DNA from: Astrocystis sublimbata
Lineage: Eukaryota > Ascomycota > Sordariomycetes > Xylariales > Xylariaceae
DNA length: 64,000 nucleotides
Direction: 5' to 3'
Assembly: GCA_022453515.1 (NCBI GenBank)
Contig: JAJNNY010000010.1
Span: forward strand, 1-64,000
Positions 21,433 to 32,340 of this stretch are shown in pieces. The position numbers and the translations under genes are program-made. Position 1 is the first letter of the stretch. Every line of letters starts with the position of its first letter. Under the pieces are notes generated by a model. It saw nothing but the letters and a program-made list of their open reading frames with translations, had not been told where the DNA came from and searched no databases.

Positions 21433-22399
21433 TCATGCATTAGAACGTCTATCATACGGTTGTAGCTTGCCATCCTCGAAATATTGGCCATTGGCCTCAG
21501 GTCCGAACTTGACTGCGGCCGCTATGATGGTTCTGGTCCCCACTGATGGGTGCCGTCCAAATATGCGTTTGAGGAAACTGCCGATCGTATCGACGATGTT
21601 CGTTTCGGGAAGTTGTCCGAGGCGCGTGCCATACACCAATCCAGGGTTGGGGAGTGATGATCACTTTGGAAGGGTTAACCCGTTTTGCCAGTTCGGATAT
21701 GGCGAGCTGCCCCAGCAACTTTGAGGTACAGTATCGCTCAAAACTGCTAAAGGAATCTGGATCGTCGAAGCTGGGTAAAAGGGGTTGGCTAACCCGTTCC
21801 TTGAATTTTGCGAAAGAGGCGACATCGGATGTTACGACGACAAGCCGTCCAGGGGCCGCATCCGACGCAGTCTTGGGCCTCAAAACGGGCAGCAGTAGAA
21901 CGGAAAGTAGTATCGTCGAGATGACATTGACCTGAATGGTCTCCTCATGACCCCCGCCGCTAGAAGGCGAATGTGCGTTGATCGATTGATAGTTCTGCTT
22001 GAGAATGCCAACATTCAACACGGCGATGTCCAAACGGCCGAGAGTCTGCGCACGCGCCGCAAACGCGATAGTCGATTCGTACGACAGCATATCCAGACTC
22101 CAGACCTCGATGGATATGTCTTGGCGTTGACTGTTAGTAAGTAGGGAGGTCTTCGCCCGCTCCCCCTTTTCCTCGCTGCGCACGGCGAGAATGAGCCGCG
22201 ACAAACCGAGGTCGAGAAGCTGGCGGGCGCATTCCAGCCCAATCCCTCCATTTGATCCTGTCACGATAGCGGCCTTGCCTGTGAGGTCGACATTCTCGAC
22301 ACGCGGTGGAATAACGAAAAGCTGGCGCCAAAGAGTGGCACCCACTGTCGCCCTTGCCTCTGGCGATGTGTCGAAAGGCGGGGGCGATGCGTCTGCCAT
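21433..22399 (-). pseudogene. Short-chain dehydrogenase/reductase with a one-base frameshift near the 3' end
   Basis: An NAD(P)-dependent SDR of the retinol-dehydrogenase-like fungal type. The start is at 22399. The Rossmann motif TGSNGGIG, the LNVG version of NNAG, a catalytic Ser region (VVVTSDVAS) and YCTSK (YxxxK) are all present, so catalysis would be possible. After KVIIT the frame drifts into meaningless sequence. The expected continuation (PGLVYGTRLGQLPE and onward to a stop at 21433) lies in the next frame. The shift maps to the G run 21649-21652 (plus strand): one extra base there accounts for it. This may be a real inactivating mutation or a homopolymer sequencing error. The gene lies beside the damaged P450, which favours shared decay of a metabolite locus. 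Confidence 0.8.
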
Positions 22400-24159
22400 G
22401 TCGGGAGAGGCTTGGGATTGAATGCTGATAAGTATGGAACAAACAGCAGATTGGTGTCGCGGATCGCGCGAGGAAAAGGAAGGGAGAATGATGTTGGGGC
22501 TTGGAGTACAGGTATAACAAACAATGCCAATATATTATCTTGTCTAATGTATCATGTACGTAGGACAAAGCCAACCGAGAAAGAGTACACAACATAACAG
22601 CGCAGCGATACCTCTTAGTACGGCGATGACTGAGGAGTAAATACTGACTGCATGAAGCTATTTTGGCAACCCTTCAACTTAAAAACTACCTGGATGAAGC
22701 AAAGAGGCTGGCCGAGACCACACTATTTCTGGTAGTACTTGAAATCCGAATATATATCTTGCACTGGGCCTACCTCTCCACGATTCATCAGCCGCCTGGA
22801 CACCGTGAAACCGGGGTTATACGTGATGGCTTGGATGAAGTTGTTACCACTCCCAGCCGTCGTACAGAAGTACGGTCGCTCGATGATATGTATGCGATCA
22901 TGCCGCTGCCAGTCCGATCTTCCCTTGAAACTCTAGGAGCCGCTGTAAAAAAACACATACATAAGTGACGGGAAACGAGCAAACACCCGGCTTAGGTAAT
23001 GTCGATAAGTTCTCCGGTTTCCATTTTTTCTGATCCAACTCGGGAGTTGCTTTCTTATTACCTCAATTGCCGGATAATGATGGGATCAAGGCGTTGGGTA
23101 CAGAGCATGGTATACCGATAAATCACATTGCCAAAGAGATGGGGAAATATATTAAATGTCTGTCGCTTGATCTGTTCAGCGTAGTGGACCAGGTCTAGGT
23201 ACTTACCTAGTTAGACACCCCCTTCTGTAGGGGCCTCATGTAGGTATATATATATGCGGTCCAATCAACTTTCTTTTCTAGAAGCTACCCCCTAATCGAA
23301 CAGTTGACTCTGCTCTTTAGAATCGGGTTTCAACAACCATATTAGGTATAATCTAAATGTATCCAAGGCGTAACCTAGTTTTCAATAATTGCACCTCATC
23401 TCAGTATGCATGAAACTCATATTCGCTTGTCATATTTATTTCCATAATTCTACATAATCAAACAAATAGTGACATATTGAGGTCTTGAGCACCGCGTGCT
23501 GCTGCCTGGCCATGGGCTGGCCATGCTTGGGCCACGCCGACACGGCAAGGTGCGTGCGGCGAGGTGCGGTAAGGTACATAGGTACTTAGATGTACCTGTA
23601 CCCCGGTAGCGGCCCCGGCCTACAGTAGTAGCTGGATCTGGGGTGCTCCCACCTGGCGAGCTGGGGCTACTCTTTCTTGGCCTTTCTCGGCTGTCAGTGC
23701 TATCGCATCCGAGATCCCATGACACCCGCAGGCATTGACAGGCTCACAGCCCAGCGCCCAGCGCCCAGCGTCTCTAGTGACGCGGCGTAGCGACTGGCTC
23801 GACTGGCGCTGTCAAGCACCAGTTGACAGCTTAGGTACACAACGGGCAGACAACGCATCCATCTTCGCCTCCTTACATAGTCTGCTCGCCTGGCCACACC
23901 ACGCACGCCACGCCACCTTTATTCCTAGATAGCCCAAGATTATCCATCTCCCACGTTGCCTACGAATCCAGAACCTGGATACTGCTCGTTTCCCAGCTGC
24001 CGAATCTACCGTCCTACACTTTCTGCGACACGAGAACCTGCGACTAGAACACGAACTCCCATCTCCGCGCGCTCCCTGCGCATGCGACCGATCGGCTCCC
24101 GCCCGCACCCTGCACCCGAAACCTAGTACCGAATCGCCTCATCCGCACCTCGCCAGAAA
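22400..24159. other. Intergenic region between SDR and zinc-ribbon gene
   Basis: 1.76 kb without a supported gene. It has short AT-rich patches near 23140-23460 and C/T-rich sequence before the zinc-ribbon start. TACCTAG words occur near 23190-23215. Confidence 0.6.
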
Positions 24160-24667
24160 ATGTGTCTGATCTTCACCTGCGGCGAGCACACCTTCCGCAA
24201 GGAAGTCGAGGGCTACGAGGGCCTCACCTGCCAGTGTCACAACTGCGGCAACTACTCTGCCCACGTCATCAAGAGCAACCCGTGGTTCACCTTCTGCTTT
24301 GTTGTTAGTACTACCCTCTCTCTCTCTCTCCCTCTCCTCCCAATGCATCATGGTGCGCTACCGTGGACCTCCATGCGCCGGACCAAGCGATCCATACGCG
24401 CGCAAATACGAGCCGGCCAGCCAGCCAGTCATCATACAAGCGCTAACCAACCTCTTCGTCGCACAGCCCGTCCTGCCTCTCTCCTTCAAAGGCTACCACG
24501 ATGTCCAATGCCACGTCTGCAACTTCGCCCAACCGCTCGAGAACAGACCCGACGTTATGAACATGAAGGGCGGCGGCAGTAACAACATACCCATGCAGAA
24601 CCACGGTCCGCCTCAGGGTTGGGGCCCGCCGCCGCCTCAAGGTCAACCACCCATGCAGTATAAGTAG
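24160..24667 (+). CDS. Small zinc-ribbon protein of fungi, unknown function
   Basis: Exons are 24160-24303 and 24467-24667, joined in phase 0 (114 residues; the 163-nt intron begins GTTAGT and contains a CT microsatellite). The protein opens MCLIFTCGEHTF and carries three Cys pairs or clusters: TCQCHNCGN (about residues 24-32), a hydrophobic segment NPWFTFCFVPVLPLS across the splice junction, and VQCHVCNF. A Gly/Pro/Gln-rich tail follows. This is the pattern of a widespread fungal zinc-ribbon family in which Cys pairs flank a short hydrophobic hairpin, possibly membrane-associated. Its biochemical role is not known to me. Unlike its SDR and O-methyltransferase neighbours, the gene looks intact. 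Confidence 0.8.
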
Positions 24668-25344
24668 GGCAAGCGGGAGAACTGGCGAGGAGTTGCAAAG
24701 GGAAATGGGGAAAGGGAGTGAAAATGGCACATAGGCTATGCCGTCGGGCACGCTATCACTCAAAGGCGGTACGGAGTACCGAGGGATGGTCTGTTCTCGG
24801 GCGGAGTCTGTCCGATTGTATTAATCGATATTAACCGCGAAGGCCACAACGACTTCGGGTGTTTACTCATTACACGGCGTTATTCTGGGATGTACGGGTC
24901 GAGTTGAGAGAGGTTGAGTTTCGTTTCTGTTGTCAGTATAGCAGAACTTCATGAGCCTGCATGATGGCGTCAAGTCGCGCTTTGCATTTCAGATACCTCA
25001 AGCATAAGTTTATTTCATTACTTTCACTACAAATGCAAAAACATTTTACTCATGTTTACTGATACGATACAATCAGCAATATGCATGGGAAACATCGGAG
25101 ATGATCATAACGTGGAGGCCCTGATATATCAAGTTCTAAACTTTCTACTAGCACAATACATGCTCTGAGCACATGCCGTAGTAGAAGGTTTAAGACATGT
25201 TGTCTGACTGAAACTGTACACAAGCTGACAGGTGTTTTCAGAAGAAAAGTCAAGTATTGAGCTCACGGGTTTTTCAGTACAACATGATGCATTTTGAGGC
25301 GGATGAAATTCATGTGGCAGCGCCCCCCTTTCTCATTTTAAACC
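24668..25344. other. Intergenic region, no gene seen
   Basis: 677 bp between the zinc-ribbon gene and the methyltransferase remnant. Only short unsupported frames. Confidence 0.6.
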
Positions 25345-26200
25345 TCACGAGGATGCCTCCTTGTCAACGAAGGGGCCAGTCTGAACCCAGTCGACAATCA
25401 CGAAAGCCAGAGCAGAGCCGATTGGTTGCAAGATTTTCTGCAATTGAAACCTCGGGTCGGCCTCAGCAACCAATGCCAACCATTCATCAATAGATCTCTC
25501 TCGGCCGTTGGCAACTGCACCCGTAGACTGATCCGTCGACCTAGAACTCCGTCGAACGATGATTAGTTAACAAGGTCTTCCACTCAAGACAAAGAGAGTC
25601 GGGTTCTGAATAGACTCATTAACTCCATTAGGGCACACTTACCGAAGAACCGTCTCCTCCCAGAGGGAAACCTCCTCACTCTTTTCCTCCAGGACAATCT
25701 CGTTGACGAGTATGCGTGACCCGGGGCGCAAAGCAGGAATCAACGCCCTGAGGATTCGGACGCAAGCCTTATCGGTGTGGTTATGCAGGATCCTTCGCAA
25801 GAAGTAGACGTCGGCCTTGACGGGCTGCTGCTTGAACAAGTCGTGACACATGAAGCGGACTCGGCCGTTTAGTTCCTTCGGAACTTTCGCATCCGCCTCA
25901 TCGCTGACGACCCCGGGATTCTGGACTATCACTTCCATCTCAGGGTATTTGCGTGCCAGAGCCATGGCAGCATGCCCTCCCGACCCTCCGACGTGCACGA
26001 CCCGGCTTCTCCAGAAGCTCTGCCAGATGAAGTGGTCGACTACGAAGGGGAACGAGCGTGCTTGGTGGAAGGCAAAGACTTTCATCATCGTGTCTGCGAA
26101 GCGGGTGGTGCTTTGCGGGTCAGAGGCCAGTATGTCGTATCCGGAGCTGGATGTGTTGTTGGGAAGAGCCCAACCATGTTGCAGGGCGCAAAGCAGTAAC
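25345..26200 (-). pseudogene. O-methyltransferase remnant lacking its N-terminal domain
   Basis: The C-terminal catalytic part of a fungal family-2 SAM-dependent O-methyltransferase. Two exons read on the minus strand: about 26200-25643 and 25540-25345, with a 102-nt intron in phase 2. Recognisable are DPQSTTRFADTMM, SAM motif I (VVHVGGSGGHAAMALA), FMCHDLF, the LRRILHNHTDK region that normally carries the catalytic His, motif LRPGSRILVNEIVL, and the closing exon RERSIDEWLALVAEADPRF. The frame is blocked by a TAG just upstream of about 26200. I find no trace of the roughly 200-residue dimerisation domain in the next 600 bp. It may be a truncated pseudogene, or the 5' exons may be too diverged to see. 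It belongs with the broken P450 and SDR. Confidence 0.8.
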
Positions 26201-29200
26201 TACTTACCTAGGCAGCTCAATTGTTTTTGCTCATCCGATAACAAAACCCCGCTTGAGCATTCGGGTAACAAACCGTTTTATTCACTTCCTGGGAACCCGG
26301 CCATTTCTGTGCGGCGTCCGTCATCCAACACCACATCAGCAGCTTTCTAGCTTTCTTCAACAAAAGGTGAAAGCTATGGTCCAGAGGCAAGGTTCTAGGG
26401 TTAAAAAGGGGTCAATGAAATTACTTTCATAGTTTGCTATTCGTGACAACTGCCGTCACTCTATGGACAGTGGCCCATATCACATGTGACCGGCGGCCGA
26501 GAGAGACGATCATGCACTTGCGGGAAGTTTGATATATTCGCTCATTAGATTGCATATGATGCCTCATTGCACGGCAACCACAGCCTCTGGCATTTGACTC
26601 GCTGCTCAAGCGTACCGTACCTAGGTATTGAGGAGTTTCATTTGATCTCTGCTTGGTTGCGTTAAGGGTTTATCTCGTCAAACAAACCCACGAAGTAACA
26701 TGGTGATCTGGTACCTTTGAGGATCATTTAAAACGTAATTCGCGTAACAATGTATTTAGACGTGATAAAAGGGGCCGCAAACCAAAGTTGTCACACCACT
26801 GTGACTGTCACCTTGGTACCTACTCTAGTATACTGTCAATAGCAACTCAAACCAAGATGGAAATTGAGATCCTCGAGCCATCTTATGGATATGCGGCAAC
26901 TCTCATAGGTAATGCCTTCGGTAGCGAGCCAATTACTTCAGTATAGAAGCCAAGCGCAGACTTGGAAGAATTAAACGCATGCCACAAGAGTAACAGTGCG
27001 TGCGCTTAGGTCTCTAGGAAGTTTCCAGCCCAGCAATGTTACGATAACTGTTGAGGTCACAACCTGGTCGGGGGGGGGGGGGATGATAGCGAGAGAACCG
27101 CCTGGTTTTCCTCATAGGTATTGTAGGAACAACGAGTGGGAATGGACCATTGCGATGTTAGCAGAGCTCAGGGAGGTCTTGGATAGATCCGAGGTTTAGC
27201 TCATAGCTGATCTATAGTCAAGAACGTTTTTGATGTCGGGTTTATGGTGCGCTTTTCCCATCGACATTCCTAGTGTCAGTGGTAGCTCTTGCTAGAATGC
27301 ATGTTCATCTCGAGTATACCCGTGCTATCCCAGAATAATAACCTACCCGTCCAAAACCAGTCTAGGCTTTCCCGCCCTCACTGCATATTGCAGTTGGTAC
27401 GACTGTAGACGGCGCCAGAAGAGCACAAAGGTGCCTCCATTGACCCAACGTATTGCACGGTCAATACATCGTATTCCAACCTTGGCTTTACGTCGATCCG
27501 CAATGATACTGCGAGTAACCGTCAATGATAGCTCACGTGAGAAGGGGGTCTGCTGTGTGACCAAATCTCATCGAATCATCCCAAAGCCATAATTAGGAGC
27601 CTACCTAGTTAAAGTTGCGGTGTGACACTCGGCAAAGCGGAGTGCCACTAAGAGGAGTTGGGTCGGAGGCTTGTAAGCAATTGCCGAGACCAACGGTTAG
27701 TCAGTGCCACCCAGAATGATGCTCGATAAGATGTCAACAGACGCTGATTCCAGGCAAGGGAGAAAATCAACTTTATATTGTGTTGTTGTTGTTGTTGTTG
27801 TTGTTCATGCGCCCCGTTGCAAGTACTCTCGAGTTAACCCCACCTCATACTTACTGTGTTCTACCGGCAGATGATAAGTTTTGTTTGGGGCTGATATGGG
27901 GTAGTATCAGTATATGGGGTCCTAATTTCAGGGGTCATCTTCAGCGAGGTAATTCTGCATACAACGCATGACCTGGATGATAATGATGTGTTGTTGCTTG
28001 TGTTGCGTATCGGTAGACCATAGTCAAGTAAGTGAACATGCATCACCTACTCGTACAGACTGTCATAGCGGTAGTTGTCCAATGGGTTATCACCTTGGGG
28101 GTGGCATCCCGAAGGCCAAGTATTGCGGCTCTCCAATTGCCACCCTGACCGGGCAATGTGTCGTGCCAAGTCGAGATCGATAATGCTCCGAACTGGATCA
28201 TAAGGCGACCAACCTGTTCTGATCAGGGTTTGGGTGGATGCACTGCAACCCAACAATGAACCGCTATTGCGTGAAACAGATGATGAAGTGATTGAGATCA
28301 GAGCGGTGAGTTTGGGGGCTCTACTTCGCTACCAAAATCTCGAATGACCTGTTTGTTTGTTGAGGCGACGCGATTGATAAAGCTGACGAAGGCTTAGCCA
28401 ATCTTTGTATGCTTAGGGAGCTAGGGCGTGTGAGATGATGGGCAATCGTCGCTTTGTCACAGATAGGGCTTGATTACAATACTCGACGGGTCTAGTATGC
28501 CTGTCGAGCTGTCAAAGGTGGAGTCTCAAAATAAGTTTCAGTGTTTAAAGGTATCGGTCCCCAGAGGTTGGATAAGCAATTATTCATCATTCTAATACTC
28601 GAAACGAGTCAGGGCTAGTAACTCCATGAGTTATAGTTGGTCGCTACAAGGAGAGACCCCTGAACTATGGTGCCCCTAGCCAGCTTCTTTAGCGGGAAAC
28701 CTTGGGATAGTCTAACCTACAGAGTAGTGGCCTCGAGTGGCTGCCTAGGTCTGAGGCTTAGGTGAGAATAAGATAGAGGGAAAACCCGACCTGAGGACAT
28801 GGTTATACAAGGTTACTTCAGCCAATCGGTCCAATTCCGAGTTCAATGTTCCTCTGCAGTGAGATAGGTAGGCTTCGTGATCACTGATCACAGCCAGAGT
28901 CTATGTAACAAAGCAGTACATTGGACCATAGGACGAGTGGGACCGGATCCTACTATGTAAATCGGATTTGTAACGTTCTTCCAGATTATCGTAATCAGAT
29001 TCAGACACATGTTAGACAGGAGGCTGAATATCCATTCCCAGCACAATCTAACGATGTCCGAATTTTACCAACCGACTTCCAAAGTCTGAAAACAACAAAT
29101 CCAAGGTTGTTGGGTTTGAGGACCGCTTACGTAGTATACAACTCGGAGTATTCTTTTATTTGTAAGTGGAAGGGCCCATTGAGCACATGAGCTGTGTTAG

Positions 29201-29826
29201 GTACTCCGTACGTGTAAGTAGACGTACGAGTTAGATGCAGCTATAGATCCATTCTGCAGGCTAGCCGGACAGACTGCTTGACGTGGTAACATGCGACGAG
29301 TTTTTCCACCAGCTCGGACCAGCTTGGGTCTAGCCCTTCCATTGTAATGCAATTCTTAATCAATCAGTAAGCCATTCACATACATTAGCTTCCGCCGTTC
29401 CATGCTGCCTACCTGAGGCATCCAGGTACTAGGCCGGTACCCGACCTCCGGCACCGAATCGCACCTGCATGGAAGTCGTTGCAAGGTCAAGGTCGGCACT
29501 GCAGCAGCATTGCAGCATTACATAGTACACCAGATGTCAATGCCCCTCCCCCTCAGTCCAGCAGCTTCTCAAGTTCCCCGTGTAACCGTCTAAGACAAAG
29601 CTTTTACGGACCCTCTTTCTGGCTTGCGTTGGCACAAGTACCTACCTACTACATCTTAGAGGCAGGATGGCAGGGAGCTGCGAGGGAACATATAAGACCC
29701 ATCTTCCCCTCCCACGTCCCCTCGAAAGAAACGTAACGCCATCTTTCGATCATCATCTATCATCACCTCTAAAGTAAACAATTTTCTTGGAATTCATAGC
29801 CCATTAGATCGCTCCCAATTACCAAA
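26201..29826. other. 3.6-kb gene-poor region
   Basis: No open frame here has a recognisable family, codon pattern or intron structure. Visible landmarks are a 13-base G run at 27070-27082, a (TGT)n microsatellite at about 27780-27804 and TACCTAGG-type words near 26203 and 26617. Decayed genes or transposons cannot be excluded by eye. The last few hundred bases (from about 29500), with CT-rich tracts, are likely the promoter of the quinone reductase. Confidence 0.5.
27780..27804. repeat. (TGT)n trinucleotide microsatellite
   Basis: About eight tandem TGT units in the gene-poor region. No coding context. Confidence 0.9.
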
Positions 29827-30745
29827 ATGGCTCCCAAGATCGCCATCGTCTACGTGAGTTCACCTAGCTCCCTATTCTTTCCGGGACGAACGATCTTCAA
29901 TGCTCTCCAACACCCGAGTTCGGGGGGGAACAATCTTGGAGAATAACCCCGAGACGAGCGCAATGCAATACGCCTTTCTTTGGGCCTTACAGTGGCTAAC
30001 AGCAGCGTTTCTTAGTACTCCATGTACGGCCACATCGCCAAGCTGGCCGAGGCCGAGAAGGCTGGTATCGAGAAGGCTGGGGGTACCGTCGATCTGTACC
30101 AGATCCCCGAGACACTCCCCAGCGAGGTTCTCACCAAGATGCACGCCCCTGGCCAGTCCGCCGACGTCCCTCTCCTCGAGGACCCCGCCACCCTTCAGCA
30201 GTACGACGCCTTCCTTCTCGGAATCCCGACACGATACGGAAACTGTTAGTATACCTACGTCCTTTGTTCGTCAATTTGGCAAGGGCTCTGTTGTCAAATG
30301 CCACATGTTTATGCATGCTCCTGAGACCCCTTACATACGAGCCGATCTTTCTCCATAGACGACAGACTCTAACTTGTTCTTTGCAGTCCCGGCCCAGTGG
30401 AAGACCTTCTGGGACAAGACCGGCCAGCAATGGGCCACGGGCGGCTACTACGGCAAGATGGCCGGTCTCTTCATCTCTACCGCCAGTCTGGGTGGTGGCC
30501 AGGAGTCGACCGCGCTTGCCGCCATGTCGACTCTCGCCCACCACGGCATAATATACGTGCCCTTCGGCTTTGCCAAGGCTTTCGCCACCATGTCCGACCT
30601 ATCTGAGGTCCACGGCGGTGGTCCCTGGGGTGCCGGCACATTCTCCAGCGGTGACGGCTCTCGTCAGCCCAGCGCCAAGGAGCTCGAGATCGCCACGGTC
30701 CAGGGCGAGGAATTCTACAAGACCGTTGCCAAGTACACCGGCTGA
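29827..30745 (+). CDS. NAD(P)H:quinone oxidoreductase, WrbA/flavodoxin-like
   Basis: A WrbA-family FMN enzyme that reduces quinones by two electrons and protects against quinone and oxidative stress. Yeast relatives such as Pst2 and Ycp4 are associated with the membrane/eisosome. Exons are 29827-29853, 30016-30244 and 30387-30745 (204 residues, normal for the family; introns 162 and 142 nt). Exon 1 is only 9 codons (MAPKIAIVY) and completes the FMN phosphate loop with YSMYGHIA of exon 2. Further motifs are GIPTRYGN joined to FPAQWKTFWD across intron 2, then STASLGGGQESTAL and HHGIIYVPFGF, which form the remaining FMN contacts. The gene converges with an aminotransferase 321 bp downstream. Confidence 0.94.
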
Positions 30746-31066
30746 CTACATGGCCCAAGTGCAGAGAAGCCAGCGCAGGCACAGTCGAACCAGACCGGAA
30801 ATCAATCGGCGGCTACACCCAAAGAGGCGAAGGATAGCGAAGGGGGGCCTTGCGGTCTGCCAACTAAGTGCATAGTGATTTAGCGGTTGATGCTTCAGCA
30901 ATACCTATATAACAAAATAAATAACATATCCTCCTATCGGACATCTTTATAGTCGAGTGATGTGAGACTAACCTAGACATTATGCTCCTGGTTTGGGAGC
31001 GGTTACACTGACGTTTCTTGTCACACGTACGACAGAGTTGTGGTTGAAATGGTGTGTCTGGGTTAA

Positions 31067-32340
31067 TCAATCTATGTGTCTCGTTACATACCCATGCAAA
31101 TTCTCCAGAGCTTTCTGTACAACATCGGTGCTGTTCACGAAGCCTATGCGCACGTGTCCGCGAAAATCGCTGTGCCCGAAACAACGCGTGCCTGGAAGGA
31201 ACATAACCTTGCTCTTTTCCAGCACGTCCTTGCAGAAAGCCTCGTCGTCAACAGGCTCGCCATTCTTGTGGGCGAACCGCACAAACGCCGTGGTCCCGGC
31301 CGTCGGCTTCACCCACGAGCATATGTCAGCGCGGTCTTGCACGAACTTCTCAAGTAGCGCTAGATTTGTGCGAGCGAGCTCGATGTTTCGTCCCAGGAGC
31401 GCCGGTCGCACGTCCGCGCTCAGTGCATACCTCGCGACCTGGTCGTCGAGCTGCGACACGCTGATCGTCGTGTAGTCGCGCGCCACAGCGAGCTGCTCAA
31501 TGATGCTCTTGTCGCGGGACGCAACCCAGCCGATGCGGATGCCGGCCAGCGCCCAGGCTTTTGACATCGAGGAGGTTACTACGACTTTCTCATACCCCAG
31601 CGAGAGCGCCGACGGCGGAATATCGGGTTCAGCAAGCCCGTGGAAAAGCGGTCTATATACCTCGTCTGACATGACGATAATATTGTGCTTCTGAGCTACC
31701 TCGATGATCTTTGTCAGCACTTCTCTAGGAGTCGTGGCACCCGTTGGGTTGTTGGGGTTGTTGATCACGATCATCTAGACCAACGTTAATGCCTTCTTAG
31801 TACTGACGCAAAGTGGCTGCCAGACACACATACCTTGGTATTCTTCTTGATCAGCCTCCCGAGCTTGGAGACATCTGGGACATACTGGTTTTCGGCCTTC
31901 AACGCCCATAGCGATACCTCAGCTCCGAGCGTTTCGGGGATAGTGTACAGTTGCTGGTATGTCGGGAACACACAGACTACGTGGTCTCCGGGCCCAACAA
32001 GACTGTAGAACACCAAGTGGTTTGCGCTGATGGCACCCTGTGTCACGATGATATCCTCTTGTACTAATGGGCCGTCGTCGTCACCCTGGCCACTTTCCTC
32101 CGTGTACAAGGCCGCAATGTTTTGCCGTAGCTCCTCTGATCCCCTGATCGCTCCGTAGGTCATCGGTCTCGAGAAATCGACGACGGGAGGCGCCGAACCA
32201 TCTTGGTTTTTGCTGTGCAGGGTCGCTAGCTGGGAGACTGAGATGGAGCATGCGCACGTCTCGGCTATGTTTAATACCCCGGGTGTGTTCTCGTACGCGT
32301 CCATCCATTGCTCAACCTCGAATGGGGGGATCTTCACCAT
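31067..32340 (-). CDS. PLP-dependent class I/II aminotransferase
   Basis: A fold-type I pyridoxal-phosphate enzyme. Exons are 32340-31834 and 31774-31067 on the minus strand (404 residues; 59-nt intron in phase 0). Visible are TQGAISANHLVFYSLVGPGD (cofactor-binding region), the INNPNNPTGA motif right after the intron, SDEVYRPL with the Asp/Tyr that contact PLP, and SSMSKAWALAGIRIGW containing the Schiff-base lysine. The C-terminal part has FLPGTRCFG and HVRIGF, where the conserved Arg binds the substrate carboxylate. All catalytic residues are present, so it should be active. The amino-acid substrate cannot be read from sequence. The fungal subgroup is often annotated loosely as a capreomycidine-synthase-like protein, which I would not adopt. 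Confidence 0.88.

Noticed and set aside
22663..22968. 101-codon frame near 22.7 kb
   Set aside because: It begins at a non-ATG codon and has no recognisable motif or conserved pattern; overlapping frames in the same stretch are equally long.
27070..27082. 13-base G run in the gene-poor region
   Set aside because: Short homopolymers of this size occur by chance or slippage; there is no gene or structure around it to make it meaningful.
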